Source: Listeria sp. PSOL-1 (GTDB lineage Bacteria; Bacillota; Bacilli; Lactobacillales; Listeriaceae). From it: 64,000 nucleotides of DNA. The translations under genes were made by a program, and so were the position numbers. The DNA is taken from the NCBI RefSeq assembly GCF_902806445.1, contig NZ_LR760298.1, positions 1,550,001 through 1,614,000 on the forward strand. Reading direction: 5' to 3'. Shown piece after piece: positions 9,424 to 18,627 of this stretch; the first letter of the stretch is position 1, and each line of letters opens with the position of its first letter. The notes beneath the pieces are model-generated. The model ran no database searches, was not told the origin of the DNA, and saw only the letters and a program-made list of their open reading frames with translations.

Positions 9424-10789
9424 TATTCCTTTCTTTTAAATATAACTGAATAATAACAAGTGCTATTCCTAGCCCTATCCATACAACGCGCATTTCAAAT
9501 ATACTACTACTTCCAACAGAAACCGTTAAGAAAGTAATGATGACACTTAAAGGGATGGAATAAACCAATGCTTTTTTCTTGAAAAAGGTCTTGATAGACT
9601 GATAGCTAAGCCATAAAAAGAACAAGAGAAAAAAACAAACCCCAATTATTCCAACATCTGCCAAGTTGGCTAAAAAGAAATTATGGGCACCCATTGTCTG
9701 TTGCATATTAGCTGGAATGTTTACTGTGCCATATAATTGTGTAAAAATATACTTAGGTACAACACCCATACCCACACCGAGAAAATGGTTTTCTTTTATA
9801 AGATTAAGCAAAGTTTCATAGATTAAAACGCGTTGGTCAGTTGATGCTTCTTTCTCCGTAAAATAAGCTAAATCAATATTTGTCGTATAAGGAGCAAGAA
9901 GAGCGTAAATCCCTATAAAGCAAGATAAGATAAAAAACACAAAGCCAACGATCACCTTATGAAATGATTTTACAATAATGATCAATGTAACAACCGCAAA
10001 AGCAACGAGGCCTGTCCTTGATTCCGTAGCAATGACAAGATAAAATACAACGCCACCACATAAAAGACTTAAGCCAACTCTTAAAAAGTTTATTTTCTTT
10101 AAAAGAAAATAAATCGCAATTGGAAAATACATCGAAAGAAATGAACTATAATCATTTGTATTAAATAAAAAACCGGTTGGCCGATGATCCCAGTTTCCCA
10201 ATGTTACCCCAGTAGAATAAAACAGATGGCTTCCTGTTATCGTTTCATAACAACCAACAAGCACCGCCAAAATAAAAATCGGCAAAATAACTTTAAATAG
10301 TTTTTCCAAATCGGAAAAAGAACGAATATAATAAACAACAAGGATGATCAAATAAAAACTTTCAAATTGAAAATAGATGGCACGAAGACTCAAACTTATA
10401 TCTTGACTCCAAATAAGTGTTACAAGAGAGTACAGTACCCAACAAGCAAAACAAATAAAGGGCATTTTTAAATTCCGGAATCGTTGCCAATCTTTTTTCT
10501 CAAAAAGAAATAAAATAAAATGTAAAAAGAGCAAGATTCGAAAAAGGAAAATATTAGGCAACGCTGGTATTGACAAATAGGAACCAAAAAATGCTGCAAT
10601 GATAATACCATAAAACAAAAAATGATTGATTTTAGTTAGAGCAACACCAGACATCAGCCAAACCCCCGCCAATGCGAGACATGGAATAATTGCCAATGGA
10701 TAAATCGCTGTTAAAATTGTAAAACAAATAAAGAGCGCGATGATATTAAATTTCTTAATAGCCATAGTAATCGTATTTCTTTTGGTCAT
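9398..10789 (-). CDS. O-antigen ligase / Wzy-type polysaccharide polymerase
   Basis: 463 aa with about 10-12 hydrophobic helices and the large loop between later helices seen in the Wzy_C/O-antigen-ligase family. Within it are SRTGL (about residue 256) and GVGMGVVPKYIF followed by GAHNFFLANLADVGIIG, the conserved 'HN' region. It would polymerise flipped repeat units on the outer face of the membrane. The start is uncertain: ATG at 10789 overlaps the kinase gene by 35 bp, while the internal ATG at 10765 overlaps by 11 bp. Neither has a strong ribosome site, which suggests translational coupling. Confidence 0.8.
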   Translation of the reverse strand: MTKRNTITMAIKKFNIIALFICFTILTAIYPLAIIPCLALAGVWLMSGVALTKINHFLFYGIIIAAFFGSYLSIPALPNIFLFRILLFLHFILFLFEKKDWQRFRNLKMPFICFACWVLYSLVTLIWSQDISLSLRAIYFQFESFYLIILVVYYIRSFSDLEKLFKVILPIFILAVLVGCYETITGSHLFYSTGVTLGNWDHRPTGFLFNTNDYSSFLSMYFPIAIYFLLKKINFLRVGLSLLCGGVVFYLVIATESRTGLVAFAVVTLIIIVKSFHKVIVGFVFFILSCFIGIYALLAPYTTNIDLAYFTEKEASTDQRVLIYETLLNLIKENHFLGVGMGVVPKYIFTQLYGTVNIPANMQQTMGAHNFFLANLADVGIIGVCFFLLFFLWLSYQSIKTFFKKKALVYSIPLSVIITFLTVSVGSSSIFEMRVVWIGLGIALVIIQLYLKERNSENEKKVG

Positions 10790-11426
10790 ATTTTACATTA
10801 TTTAATACTGCCCCAAACGAACGAACACCAGAACTCTCCATTAGTGTTTTAGAATTTAATAACTCTTCTTCTTTTGTTTTATTGCTATTTACAACAAGAA
10901 TCCCTAGATCGCAATTGGAAGCGACAATTCGAGCATCTACAAACAAATTAATCGGCGGGCAATCGAATATAAGATAATCATAACCAAGCGTGAAAACCTC
11001 TTTGATCGTATCTTGAAGCCCATGTACTTGAAGCAATTCAAGCGGATTAGGAGGAATCGCTCCAATCGGAATGATATCTAAATTTGGTGCTAGATTCACA
11101 ATCGTATCTTTTATCGTTGCAGAGCCAATCAATATATTTGAAAGTCCTGCATGATGTCTAAGATTATGTTGGTCGGTTAAACTAGGTGCATAAAAATCAG
11201 TATCGATCATTAAAACTTTATGTTTAAACTGCGCATATGTTCTAGAAAAATTATTACTAAAAAATGTTTTTCCTTCACCTTTATTTGCAGAAGTAATTGC
11301 AAAGGTACGAATAGAATGGTCCTTTTTATGCATAAATTCAATATTAGCTTGAACCGTTGAGAATTTTTCTTGAGCAATGCGATTCAGTGACATATCAATC
11401 AAAGAAGTTTTATTTTTCCGTTTCAT
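10755..11426 (-). CDS. CpsD/CapB-type tyrosine autokinase
   Basis: 223 aa. It has the Walker A motif SANKGEGKTFFSNN (about residues 45-58), Walker A' VLMIDTDF and Walker B YLIFDCPP, followed by a Tyr-rich tail YDQKKYDYYGY for autophosphorylation. This is the cytoplasmic partner of the CpsC-like protein encoded 12 bp upstream. The pair controls chain length and export in Wzy-dependent capsule systems. No CpsB-type PHP phosphatase gene is seen in the locus, so dephosphorylation would need an enzyme encoded elsewhere. Confidence 0.88.
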   Translation of the reverse strand: MKRKNKTSLIDMSLNRIAQEKFSTVQANIEFMHKKDHSIRTFAITSANKGEGKTFFSNNFSRTYAQFKHKVLMIDTDFYAPSLTDQHNLRHHAGLSNILIGSATIKDTIVNLAPNLDIIPIGAIPPNPLELLQVHGLQDTIKEVFTLGYDYLIFDCPPINLFVDARIVASNCDLGILVVNSNKTKEEELLNSKTLMESSGVRSFGAVLNNVKYDQKKYDYYGY

Positions 11427-11438
11427 TTAAATTTCTCC

Positions 11439-12101
11439 TTACTCTCTTATTAATGGTATATCACCTAAGCAGGTAACACCTAACTTGATAATTTGTTCTT
11501 TCGTTTTAATCGTATAATCCATAATTGTTAAAACTAAAATTAAAACAGCAGCCAAAATCAAACTAACAAAGAATGCTATTAAATTCATGATGTAACCTTG
11601 TTTTATTAGATGTGTTTCAGGTTTTTCAAGGGCAACAACTGTACTTCCCTTAAAAAGCTTAGGCATTTCTTTTTCAACAACAGCTAAATAACCTTGACTA
11701 ATACGATCTACACGTTCTTTACTTGAGTCAGTATAACTGATACGAAAAACTAATGAATTTTGGTCTGAACTGATCGTTAAATTTTTTGCTAATGGTTTTC
11801 CTTTTTGACTGTCCTTTGTTTTTGCACTAACTAAATCAGTAATTTTACTGCTTTTTAACACAGAGGAAAAAGTAGTAATCAATTGAATGTTATTTCTGGT
11901 ACCTTCTTGCAAATTTGCAGTATCGTTTTTCTGCTCCACGTTCACAAGAAGAGACATTTCAGATCTGTACTCCTTAACATGAATAAAAGACTGATAAAAC
12001 CATACACTAACTTGAGCTATCATGATAATTAAAAGAACCCATATTAAATTCTTCTTCAATGTTTGAAAAATATCACTACATGTTAAAGATTTCATTCTCA
12101 C
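11439..12101 (-). CDS. CpsC/Wzz-like chain-length regulator
   Basis: 220 aa with a membrane helix near the N-terminus (LIWVLLIIMIAQVSVWFY) and another at about 175-200 (YIMNLIAFFVSLILAAVLILVL). An extracytoplasmic loop (YRSEMSLLVNVEQKNDT...) lies between. This is the two-helix topology of CpsC/CapA adaptors that activate the adjacent BY-kinase. The usual proline-rich stretch before helix 2 is weak (EKPETH). It is the first of the two-gene kinase module, 17 bp after a glycosyltransferase gene. Confidence 0.82.
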   Translation of the reverse strand: MRMKSLTCSDIFQTLKKNLIWVLLIIMIAQVSVWFYQSFIHVKEYRSEMSLLVNVEQKNDTANLQEGTRNNIQLITTFSSVLKSSKITDLVSAKTKDSQKGKPLAKNLTISSDQNSLVFRISYTDSSKERVDRISQGYLAVVEKEMPKLFKGSTVVALEKPETHLIKQGYIMNLIAFFVSLILAAVLILVLTIMDYTIKTKEQIIKLGVTCLGDIPLIRE

Positions 12102-12118
12102 ACCTTACATCCTTTACG

Positions 12119-13258
12119 TTAATTTTTATATAAAGAGAACAGTTTGTTTGCTTCGTTATCCCAGCTATAAAGCTCTTTACTGGCCACATAACCGTTTTCT
12201 CCCATTTCCTGCATTTTATTTGGTTCATTGTACATCTTTAAGATTATATCTGCCGCCTTTTTGTAGTCAAATGGATTAACTGTTTGGCCACATTTTGTTT
12301 CATTTAATATTTTTTGGAATCCAGGAAAATCTGAGGCTAAAATAGGAATTCCTGCTGCCATATATTCAAACAATTTAGTTGAATGTGAATTTGTATTATT
12401 TGGTGTTGGATGAAGCAAACAAAGACCGACATGCGCTTTAAAATAATGCGCCCAAATATCTTTATATTTCATTCTATCCATCCAAATAATATCGTTTTTC
12501 AGCTCATGGCGCGCAATAAAATCATCCATTTTTGCTCTATCCATAAAAAGTGGGCCAATAAGCTTTAATTGAAACGCTTCTAAACCTCTATTTTTGAGCT
12601 CTAATGCTAGCTCCAACATATTCATTAATCCTCGTTGCTCGGTTAGTACACCAACATAAATGAGTGTAAAAATCTCCTCTTTTTCAATCGTTTGTCTAAC
12701 AGGTGCAATCGGATAATTTAAGACATCAATTTTCTCTAGATGCGTTAGTTCACGATAGTTTTCTTTATAAGAAAGTTCTGCAAAAATAACAGCATCTACA
12801 TATGACATATACTTTTTTTCTATTCGTTCCACCCATTTTGACATAAAAACGCGAAATGGTTTTGGAATCCATTGTTTTGTTAAAATAGCAGCCGGTAAAT
12901 GCTCGTGCATATCATAGATCACTTTCACATTTTGACCATACGTCTTTTTTATTTTTTTTGCTAAAAAAAGTAGTTCTGGGTCATGGAAGTGAAAATAGGC
13001 AGCTTGTGAATTTTTAAAAGCGCGAAAAAGGGTTTTCATATGTTGATGCCTTTTTAACCTGCTTAATGATGGCAAAAAGTGCATCGTTATATTTTCAACG
13101 TCTTCATGCTCTTGATGATGATCTAAAGCATAAAATTCAACATGATAACCTTCGCTTGCTAATGATTTCGCTTCTTTAAAGTAAATCCGAGCATCAGACC
13201 ATACGTGTACAGAGCTACACATGAAAACGGATTTTTTATTTCTACTTTTCAAGTACAT
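12119..13258 (-). CDS. GT4-like glycosyltransferase
   Basis: 379 aa, GT-B fold. The N-terminal half has KSVFMCSSVHVWSDARIYFKEA and YHVEFYALDHH; the C-terminal half has LIYVGVLTEQRG, the donor-site region HSTKLFEYMAAGIPILAS and a closing Glu-rich helix. This fits a family 4 glycosyltransferase adding a sugar to the lipid-linked repeat unit. It overlaps the preceding glycosyltransferase by 17 bp. Donor and acceptor cannot be told from sequence. Confidence 0.8.
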   Translation of the reverse strand: MYLKSRNKKSVFMCSSVHVWSDARIYFKEAKSLASEGYHVEFYALDHHQEHEDVENITMHFLPSLSRLKRHQHMKTLFRAFKNSQAAYFHFHDPELLFLAKKIKKTYGQNVKVIYDMHEHLPAAILTKQWIPKPFRVFMSKWVERIEKKYMSYVDAVIFAELSYKENYRELTHLEKIDVLNYPIAPVRQTIEKEEIFTLIYVGVLTEQRGLMNMLELALELKNRGLEAFQLKLIGPLFMDRAKMDDFIARHELKNDIIWMDRMKYKDIWAHYFKAHVGLCLLHPTPNNTNSHSTKLFEYMAAGIPILASDFPGFQKILNETKCGQTVNPFDYKKAADIILKMYNEPNKMQEMGENGYVASKELYSWDNEANKLFSLYKN

Positions 13259-14483
13259 CCATTCCTTTACATCGTTTTAATAGGCACTTGTTCCATTTGT
13301 CTAAGTCAAAATCAGTTTGTATTTTATCCCTTGCAGAGAGAGAAATTTGTTTTAAATCTAAATTATTTTTGATGACTGTATCTACAATTTCAACGACTTG
13401 CACAGGATTCTTTTCAGGAACTAAAAAGCCGTTCTTATAAGAATCAATTAATTCTGGAATTCCACTATGATAAGTTGAAATGACTAATTTCCCTCGTGAC
13501 ATAGCCTCCATTAGAACCATTGGAATTCCTTCCATATCTCCATTTTCTGCAGTTTGACTTAGTTGTAGTAAAATATCCGCTTTTTCTATAGCTTGATTAA
13601 CTTCTAGCTGTGTTTTAAAGCCATGCAATGTAACCATTTTTTCTAAACCCAATACTTGGATTAAACTTTGAAAATGATCATATAACTCTCCATTCCCTAA
13701 AATATCTAAGTGAATCGGTCTATTTGTCCTTTCTCTTAATAAACTCATTGTATAAATGGCTGTTTCGATGCCTTTTTTCTCAACAAGTCTCCCAATTGTT
13801 AAAAATCTCAAGCCATCTTCATGCTGGAAAGGCGCTTGTGAAATATAACTAAATTCCTTAGTATCAACACCCATTCGGTGTAAAGATACATGACTCGGAT
13901 TAGCTCCTATCTCAAGCAGCTTTTCTTCAAAATAATGACTTACTGGTAGAAGAAGAATATCGCTTTGTAATAGATCACGATAAATCTGATTTCCCCACTT
14001 TTTTACAAATGAAGTGATATCTTGTCCATGAAAGAACACCATTGTCCGTTCTTTAAGAAGACCTTCCTTCTTATAAAAATTAGCAATATTGCCATTCGGT
14101 CCATAATGAACAATAACCGCATCCACTTGTTTTCTTTTTAAAAAATAAGAAGCGCTATAAAGCAGTCGGAGTGACGATGCCATTTGACCATATTTTTTAT
14201 ATTTTAGCGTTTCAAACGCTAGCTTTCGATTTTGAAAAAAGAGTTTTATAAAAATAAATATCGCTTTGAACATTCTAAAAGATTTGTTCTTTGGAATTTG
14301 AAGAAAAGTCGTTTTTTCAAGCAATTGATAGCTTTCCACTCGAGCATGATTTTCCGTATTTCGTGCCTTTTCCCAGGCTAAAATTTCAACGTCTACACCT
14401 TGATCAATCAAACCTGTGATTTGATTTAATATAAACGTTTCAGATAGTTTTGGAAAACTAGAAATAAAAAATAATACTTTCAC
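13242..14483 (-). CDS. GT4 glycosyltransferase, WcaL-like
   Basis: 413 aa, GT-B fold. The N-terminus MKVLFFISSFPKLSETFI resembles WcaL/AmsK-type capsule glycosyltransferases. It has FLTIGRLVEKKGIETAI, LHGFKTQLEVNQAIEKADI and the EX7E-type donor site in EGIPMVLMEAMSRGKLVIST with GIPELI. It overlaps the flippase stop by 4 bp, a usual sign of coupled translation. It is cytoplasmic or peripheral on the membrane. Sugar specificity is unknown. Confidence 0.84.
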   Translation of the reverse strand: MKVLFFISSFPKLSETFILNQITGLIDQGVDVEILAWEKARNTENHARVESYQLLEKTTFLQIPKNKSFRMFKAIFIFIKLFFQNRKLAFETLKYKKYGQMASSLRLLYSASYFLKRKQVDAVIVHYGPNGNIANFYKKEGLLKERTMVFFHGQDITSFVKKWGNQIYRDLLQSDILLLPVSHYFEEKLLEIGANPSHVSLHRMGVDTKEFSYISQAPFQHEDGLRFLTIGRLVEKKGIETAIYTMSLLRERTNRPIHLDILGNGELYDHFQSLIQVLGLEKMVTLHGFKTQLEVNQAIEKADILLQLSQTAENGDMEGIPMVLMEAMSRGKLVISTYHSGIPELIDSYKNGFLVPEKNPVQVVEIVDTVIKNNLDLKQISLSARDKIQTDFDLDKWNKCLLKRCKGMDVLEK

Positions 14484-16018
14484 ATCAATCTCCCTTTTTC
14501 CTCGTGATTTTTCTTTAAAAATTGTTTAATCGTGCGATAATCCGTTAAAAATATAAGTGCTGCATAACTTACCATCCCTAAGACAGTACAAGTTATTATA
14601 TCAAGAATTAGTGGAAGTGTAAAAAACGTTTTAAACAAATAAATGACTCCCCCCATAATTAAAGCATTCCCAATTATTTTGGCTTGAGACTTTGTAATTT
14701 GCCAAAGTTCTTGCCGGAAAGAAACTTTCTTGTACAATGAAAAGGCAGCCAAAGTAGCAGAAAACATAGCCGTAATAAGTGGTGAAACCATCAATGAGAT
14801 AACGCCCAATTTGAACGCGCCTAAAAACAAAAATGAAATTTGAAAAACGACACTTATGACACCAATTTTAACCGGAGTAACGGTATCTTTAATGCTATAA
14901 AATATGCGAAACACCATTTCTTTAAATACAGTAAACGGAAGCGCTAGTGCAAGAAAAAATAAAAATTCGAAAACGCGTGCACTTGACTCACTTCCAAAAC
15001 TACCTCTTTCAAAAAGGATAGCAATGATTTCATGTCCTAAAACAATCAATCCTACGACAACAGGAATAACAATTAAATTAAATAATTTTATATATTGAAC
15101 GAACTTTTCCTTCCCTGTTTGAAGCGATAATGCAAAGCTTCGACTAAGGTTTGGATAGATCATTGATAACAAATTCGTGATAATCAGCATTTGGAAAATA
15201 CTCATAATTTGGTTAGCGTAAGTCATGGTTGATACATAACCTACTCCAAAGTAGCTACCTAAAGTGCTTGGTACTAAGATGGTTAACTGATAAATTGAAG
15301 CACCAACAATTGAAGGTAGTGTTAATTTTAATAAATTTCGATATTCTGTTGAACGAAAGTTGAATTTAAATTTAAATTTATAATCCCATTTACGATTTCC
15401 CCATACAAGCAGTAAACTTTCGATTAAAAATGAACAGCTAACAGAAATCGCTACTTGATATATTGTAAGTTCGGGTGCGCGAAATAAAATAAATAAATAA
15501 TTTAGTACAATGGCTACTAATCCAGCAAATTTCACCCATATAAATCTGCCTTGAAACTCTAAATAAGAAGTTTGAAGCCATGAATACATTCGAAAAATTT
15601 GGCCAATCCCCATAATAAAGGTTAATAAATAAGTCATATAGTAAAACAAATGATTTTCTTTCCAATGAAAATAATTCATACTAATAAATCCTAGAGAATA
15701 AGTAATTAACAGGACTGTCAAGCTTACCATCATAATCGTGATAACATATGAATTTAAAGCTTCCTTTTTATCTTCATCACGATTTTCTTTTATTTTTGCT
15801 AAAAAAGGGATGATAACAACTGGAATCGAAGCTCCACCAATATTTACAATAGCAATCATAATTAAATTAGCTAGGTTAAAAGCATCCATCATACTTGACG
15901 TTCCAAAGTATTTAGCTAGTAAAGTTGTTCTTAATATTGACATCGTCTGCGTTAAAACAGTAAAAATAAGAACCGCTGAAAAAACACCTGTTATTTTTTT
16001 ATTTAGCAAAGTAACCAC
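14480..16018 (-). CDS. Wzx/MurJ-type lipid-linked oligosaccharide flippase
   Basis: 512 aa with about 13-14 hydrophobic helices and a short cytoplasmic C-terminus. The N-terminal ALIFTVLTQTMSILRTTLLAKYFG followed by MDAFNLANLI is the MATE/MVF signature of MurJ-like flippases. In this position, between glycosyltransferases and an acyltransferase, it is most simply the Wzx of the polysaccharide locus. A lipid II flippase paralogue is less likely because of context. Confidence 0.85.
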   Translation of the reverse strand: MVTLLNKKITGVFSAVLIFTVLTQTMSILRTTLLAKYFGTSSMMDAFNLANLIMIAIVNIGGASIPVVIIPFLAKIKENRDEDKKEALNSYVITIMMVSLTVLLITYSLGFISMNYFHWKENHLFYYMTYLLTFIMGIGQIFRMYSWLQTSYLEFQGRFIWVKFAGLVAIVLNYLFILFRAPELTIYQVAISVSCSFLIESLLLVWGNRKWDYKFKFKFNFRSTEYRNLLKLTLPSIVGASIYQLTILVPSTLGSYFGVGYVSTMTYANQIMSIFQMLIITNLLSMIYPNLSRSFALSLQTGKEKFVQYIKLFNLIVIPVVVGLIVLGHEIIAILFERGSFGSESSARVFEFLFFLALALPFTVFKEMVFRIFYSIKDTVTPVKIGVISVVFQISFLFLGAFKLGVISLMVSPLITAMFSATLAAFSLYKKVSFRQELWQITKSQAKIIGNALIMGGVIYLFKTFFTLPLILDIITCTVLGMVSYAALIFLTDYRTIKQFLKKNHEEKGRLM

Positions 16019-16042
16019 TATCTCCTATTTTAAATTCTTTTA

Positions 16043-16729
16043 TTATAAAGACTGAATGAAAGAATGTCCTTTTTTCCTAGAATGACAAGTCGCGGGTACA
16101 CCGATAGCTAAACTATAACTTGGCACATCTTTTATCACCGTTGCACCTGCGCCAACGATACTATTTCCCCCTACAGAAAGCCCTTGAATAATCGTAGCTC
16201 CTGCGCCAATAAAAGTACGATCTTGTATACGCACATTCCCACAAAGCGTTGCATTTGGCGAAATATTAACAAATGAGCTTATTGTAGATTCATATTCAAC
16301 AACGCTATTTGATAAAAGAGTCGTATGATTTCCAATTTTTGTACCGTGCATCACTGTTGCATGAGCTGAAACATAGCTACCTGCACCTAATTCTGCCGTT
16401 TTGTCAACATAAGCACGTGGATGTACAATCGTAGCGTAGCGGTTGCTTGGAATCCCTAATCTTTTTTCAACAACAAAACGAGCTTCCACATTTCCAATAG
16501 CCAAAATAAAATAAACATCTTCATTCGCTAATAATCTACTATAACTTAAAGGAGCTTCAAAGCCATCGTGTAGTGTTTTAGGCTTGAGTACTTTATCATC
16601 AAGGAAGCCTAAAAAGCGATAACCCAAATCAAATTGTTCGACAACATTTTTCAACATTCTTCCCTGTGACCCATAACCAATAATTACTAAATTCTTAACC
16701 TTTATATCTCCTTGCTGTAAAGACTTCAT
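16043..16729 (-). CDS. NeuD/PglD-family sugar O- or N-acyltransferase
   Basis: 228 aa. An N-terminal Rossmann-like nucleotide-sugar domain (VKNLVIIGYGSQGRML...LGFLDD) is followed by a left-handed beta helix with hexapeptide repeats (GAGSYVSAHATVMHGTKIG through FIGAGATIIQGLSVG) and ending GVPATCHSRKK. The active His is probably in HAT or HPRA. The start at 16729 has an AAGGGAG site 9 bp upstream and overlaps the sugar-transferase gene by 35 bp. The role would be acetylation of a nucleotide-linked amino sugar or of the repeat unit. Confidence 0.82.
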   Translation of the reverse strand: MKSLQQGDIKVKNLVIIGYGSQGRMLKNVVEQFDLGYRFLGFLDDKVLKPKTLHDGFEAPLSYSRLLANEDVYFILAIGNVEARFVVEKRLGIPSNRYATIVHPRAYVDKTAELGAGSYVSAHATVMHGTKIGNHTTLLSNSVVEYESTISSFVNISPNATLCGNVRIQDRTFIGAGATIIQGLSVGGNSIVGAGATVIKDVPSYSLAIGVPATCHSRKKGHSFIQSL

Positions 16730-17294
16730 CTTGATTAACTCCCTTCCTCATTAATACAACACTAATGGTTTGAATAATGATTTTTATATCTAATGCGATT
16801 GAATAATGATCTACATATTGAACATCAAGGCTAAATTTTTCTTTCCAGTCAATCGAATTTCGCCCATTAACTTGTGCAAGACCAGTGATACCTGGCTTTA
16901 CTTCTAATCTTCTTTTCTCAAAATCACTGTAGAGAGGTATATATTCTGTAGTTAGTGGCCTTGGCCCCACTAGGCTTATATCTCCCCTTAAAACATTTAA
17001 AAGCTGTGGAATTTCGTCAATACTCCATTCGCGTAACACTTTGCCAACCGGACTGACTCTTTTCTGCTCTCCCATTTCGGTATTATCATCTGTATCATAC
17101 ATTGATTTAAATTTTATTTGATAAAACTTTTTCCCCTTTAACCCTGCACGCTCTGCTACATAAAATGGGTTCCCACGATAGTAACAAGCTAGAAAAACAC
17201 TCAAAATTAAAAATGGTACCAAAAGGATCAACATAATAAACAGTGAAATCACATAATCTACTGTTGTTTTAAACCATAAGTTTTGTCTTTTCAC
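16695..17294 (-). CDS. initiating sugar-phosphate transferase, PglC/WcaJ small form
   Basis: 199 aa, the usual size of the catalytic core of monotopic phosphoglycosyl transferases. One N-terminal hydrophobic hairpin (VISLFIMLILLVPFLILSVFLACY) precedes NPFYVAERAGLKGKKFYQIKFKSM, the WSIDEIPQLLNVLRGDISLVGPRP core and KPGITGLAQVNGRN. It attaches the first sugar-phosphate to undecaprenyl phosphate, starting repeat-unit assembly on the inner membrane face. Together with the adjacent PglD-like gene this is compatible with a modified amino sugar at the reducing end (inference). Confidence 0.92.
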   Translation of the reverse strand: MKRQNLWFKTTVDYVISLFIMLILLVPFLILSVFLACYYRGNPFYVAERAGLKGKKFYQIKFKSMYDTDDNTEMGEQKRVSPVGKVLREWSIDEIPQLLNVLRGDISLVGPRPLTTEYIPLYSDFEKRRLEVKPGITGLAQVNGRNSIDWKEKFSLDVQYVDHYSIALDIKIIIQTISVVLMRKGVNQDEVFTARRYKG

Positions 17295-17307
17295 GTTGTC
17301 AACTCCT

Positions 17308-18627
17308 CTATTTTAAAGCTAGCTCTTTTCTATTCGTTTTATTACTACGACCTACTGCTTCATAAATAACACCTGCATCAAGCATTTCTTTTTGATTTAG
17401 ACAATTTCTTCCATCAAGTACGATTGGTTGTTTCATTGATAATAGAAACTGAGTAGACGATATATTTTTTATTTCATTCCATTCTGTTAAAATAAGAGCT
17501 GCATCTGCATCTTCCAAAGCTTCCTCAATTGTCTCTGCACTATTGACAGCGCTATTAAATACAGCTTTGTTTTTTGAAATAATTGGATCATAAGCTGAAA
17601 CCTGTGCATTATGCTTTAATAACTCAGCAATCATTTTAAGTGCAGGGGCTTCTCGGATGTCATCTGTATCTGGCTTAAATGCAATCCCTAAAACAGCCAC
17701 TTTTTTCCCTGCTAATGTTCCTACTTTATCTAAAAGCTTTTCAAAGAATAGCTTTCTTTGGTTCTTATTTACTGTGATAACTTGCTGTAAAAGTGAAAAA
17801 CTTAAACCTGCTTCGTTAGCAATTTGTAACAATCCATTTGTATCTTTTGGAAAACACGAACCACCATAACCAATACCTGCATTTAAGAAGCGATTTCCGA
17901 TTCTTTGATCCATACCCATACCTTTACTTACTTCTAAAATATCGGCTCCAATTTTTTCACATAGATTTGCCATTTCATTAATAAAACTGATTTTAGTTGC
18001 TAAAAATGCATTTGAAGCATATTTAATTAATTCTGCGCTTTCTAAGTTTGTAATCACCATTGGAATATCAAATGGTTTATTGATTCTTTTTAAAACTTCA
18101 ATTGCTGCTTCATCACTTGAACCAATAACAATTCGATCGCCGTTAAATAAATCATGTAGCGCACAACCTTCACGTAAAAACTCGGGATTAGAAACTACAG
18201 ACACTTGATGTGATGCTTTCTCGTTCATCAAATTTTGTAAGTCTTGGTTTGTTCCAACTGGCACAGTGCTTTTGACAACAATAATTGTCGGTTGCTTAAT
18301 GGCTGCTGCAATTTCACTTGCTGCTTGATTAAAATAACGCATATCAATTTTTCCTGCCGCATCACTTGGTGTTCCGACAGCCAAATAAATGGCTTCAGCA
18401 CATTCTGCTCCCACCTCAAAGGAAGTTGTAAAGCGTAACCTGCCATTTGTTTTATTTTTTATAATTAGCTCTTCAATTCCTGGCTCATAGATCGGTGATT
18501 TCCCTTTATTTAATTGTTCAACTTTTGCTTCGTCAATATCAATACATGTAACATGATGTCCAATCTCTGCTAAGCCAACGCCTGTTACCAAACCAACATA
18601 TCCTGTCCCAACAATGCTGATATTCAA
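17308..18627 (-). CDS. ugd: UDP-glucose/UDP-sugar 6-dehydrogenase
   Basis: 439 aa, full length. The N-terminal NAD site is MNISIVGTGYVGLVTGVGLAEIG; FLREG is the substrate-loop region; NAGIGYGGSCFPKDTNGLL carries the catalytic Cys; GIAFKPDTDDIREAP lies in the C-terminal domain. It oxidises a UDP-hexose to the uronic acid, most likely UDP-glucose to UDP-glucuronate, predicting an acidic polymer. A UDP-ManNAc dehydrogenase is less likely given the length and motifs. It overlaps the upstream glycosyltransferase stop by 4 bp. Confidence 0.92.
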   Translation of the reverse strand: MNISIVGTGYVGLVTGVGLAEIGHHVTCIDIDEAKVEQLNKGKSPIYEPGIEELIIKNKTNGRLRFTTSFEVGAECAEAIYLAVGTPSDAAGKIDMRYFNQAASEIAAAIKQPTIIVVKSTVPVGTNQDLQNLMNEKASHQVSVVSNPEFLREGCALHDLFNGDRIVIGSSDEAAIEVLKRINKPFDIPMVITNLESAELIKYASNAFLATKISFINEMANLCEKIGADILEVSKGMGMDQRIGNRFLNAGIGYGGSCFPKDTNGLLQIANEAGLSFSLLQQVITVNKNQRKLFFEKLLDKVGTLAGKKVAVLGIAFKPDTDDIREAPALKMIAELLKHNAQVSAYDPIISKNKAVFNSAVNSAETIEEALEDADAALILTEWNEIKNISSTQFLLSMKQPIVLDGRNCLNQKEMLDAGVIYEAVGRSNKTNRKELALK

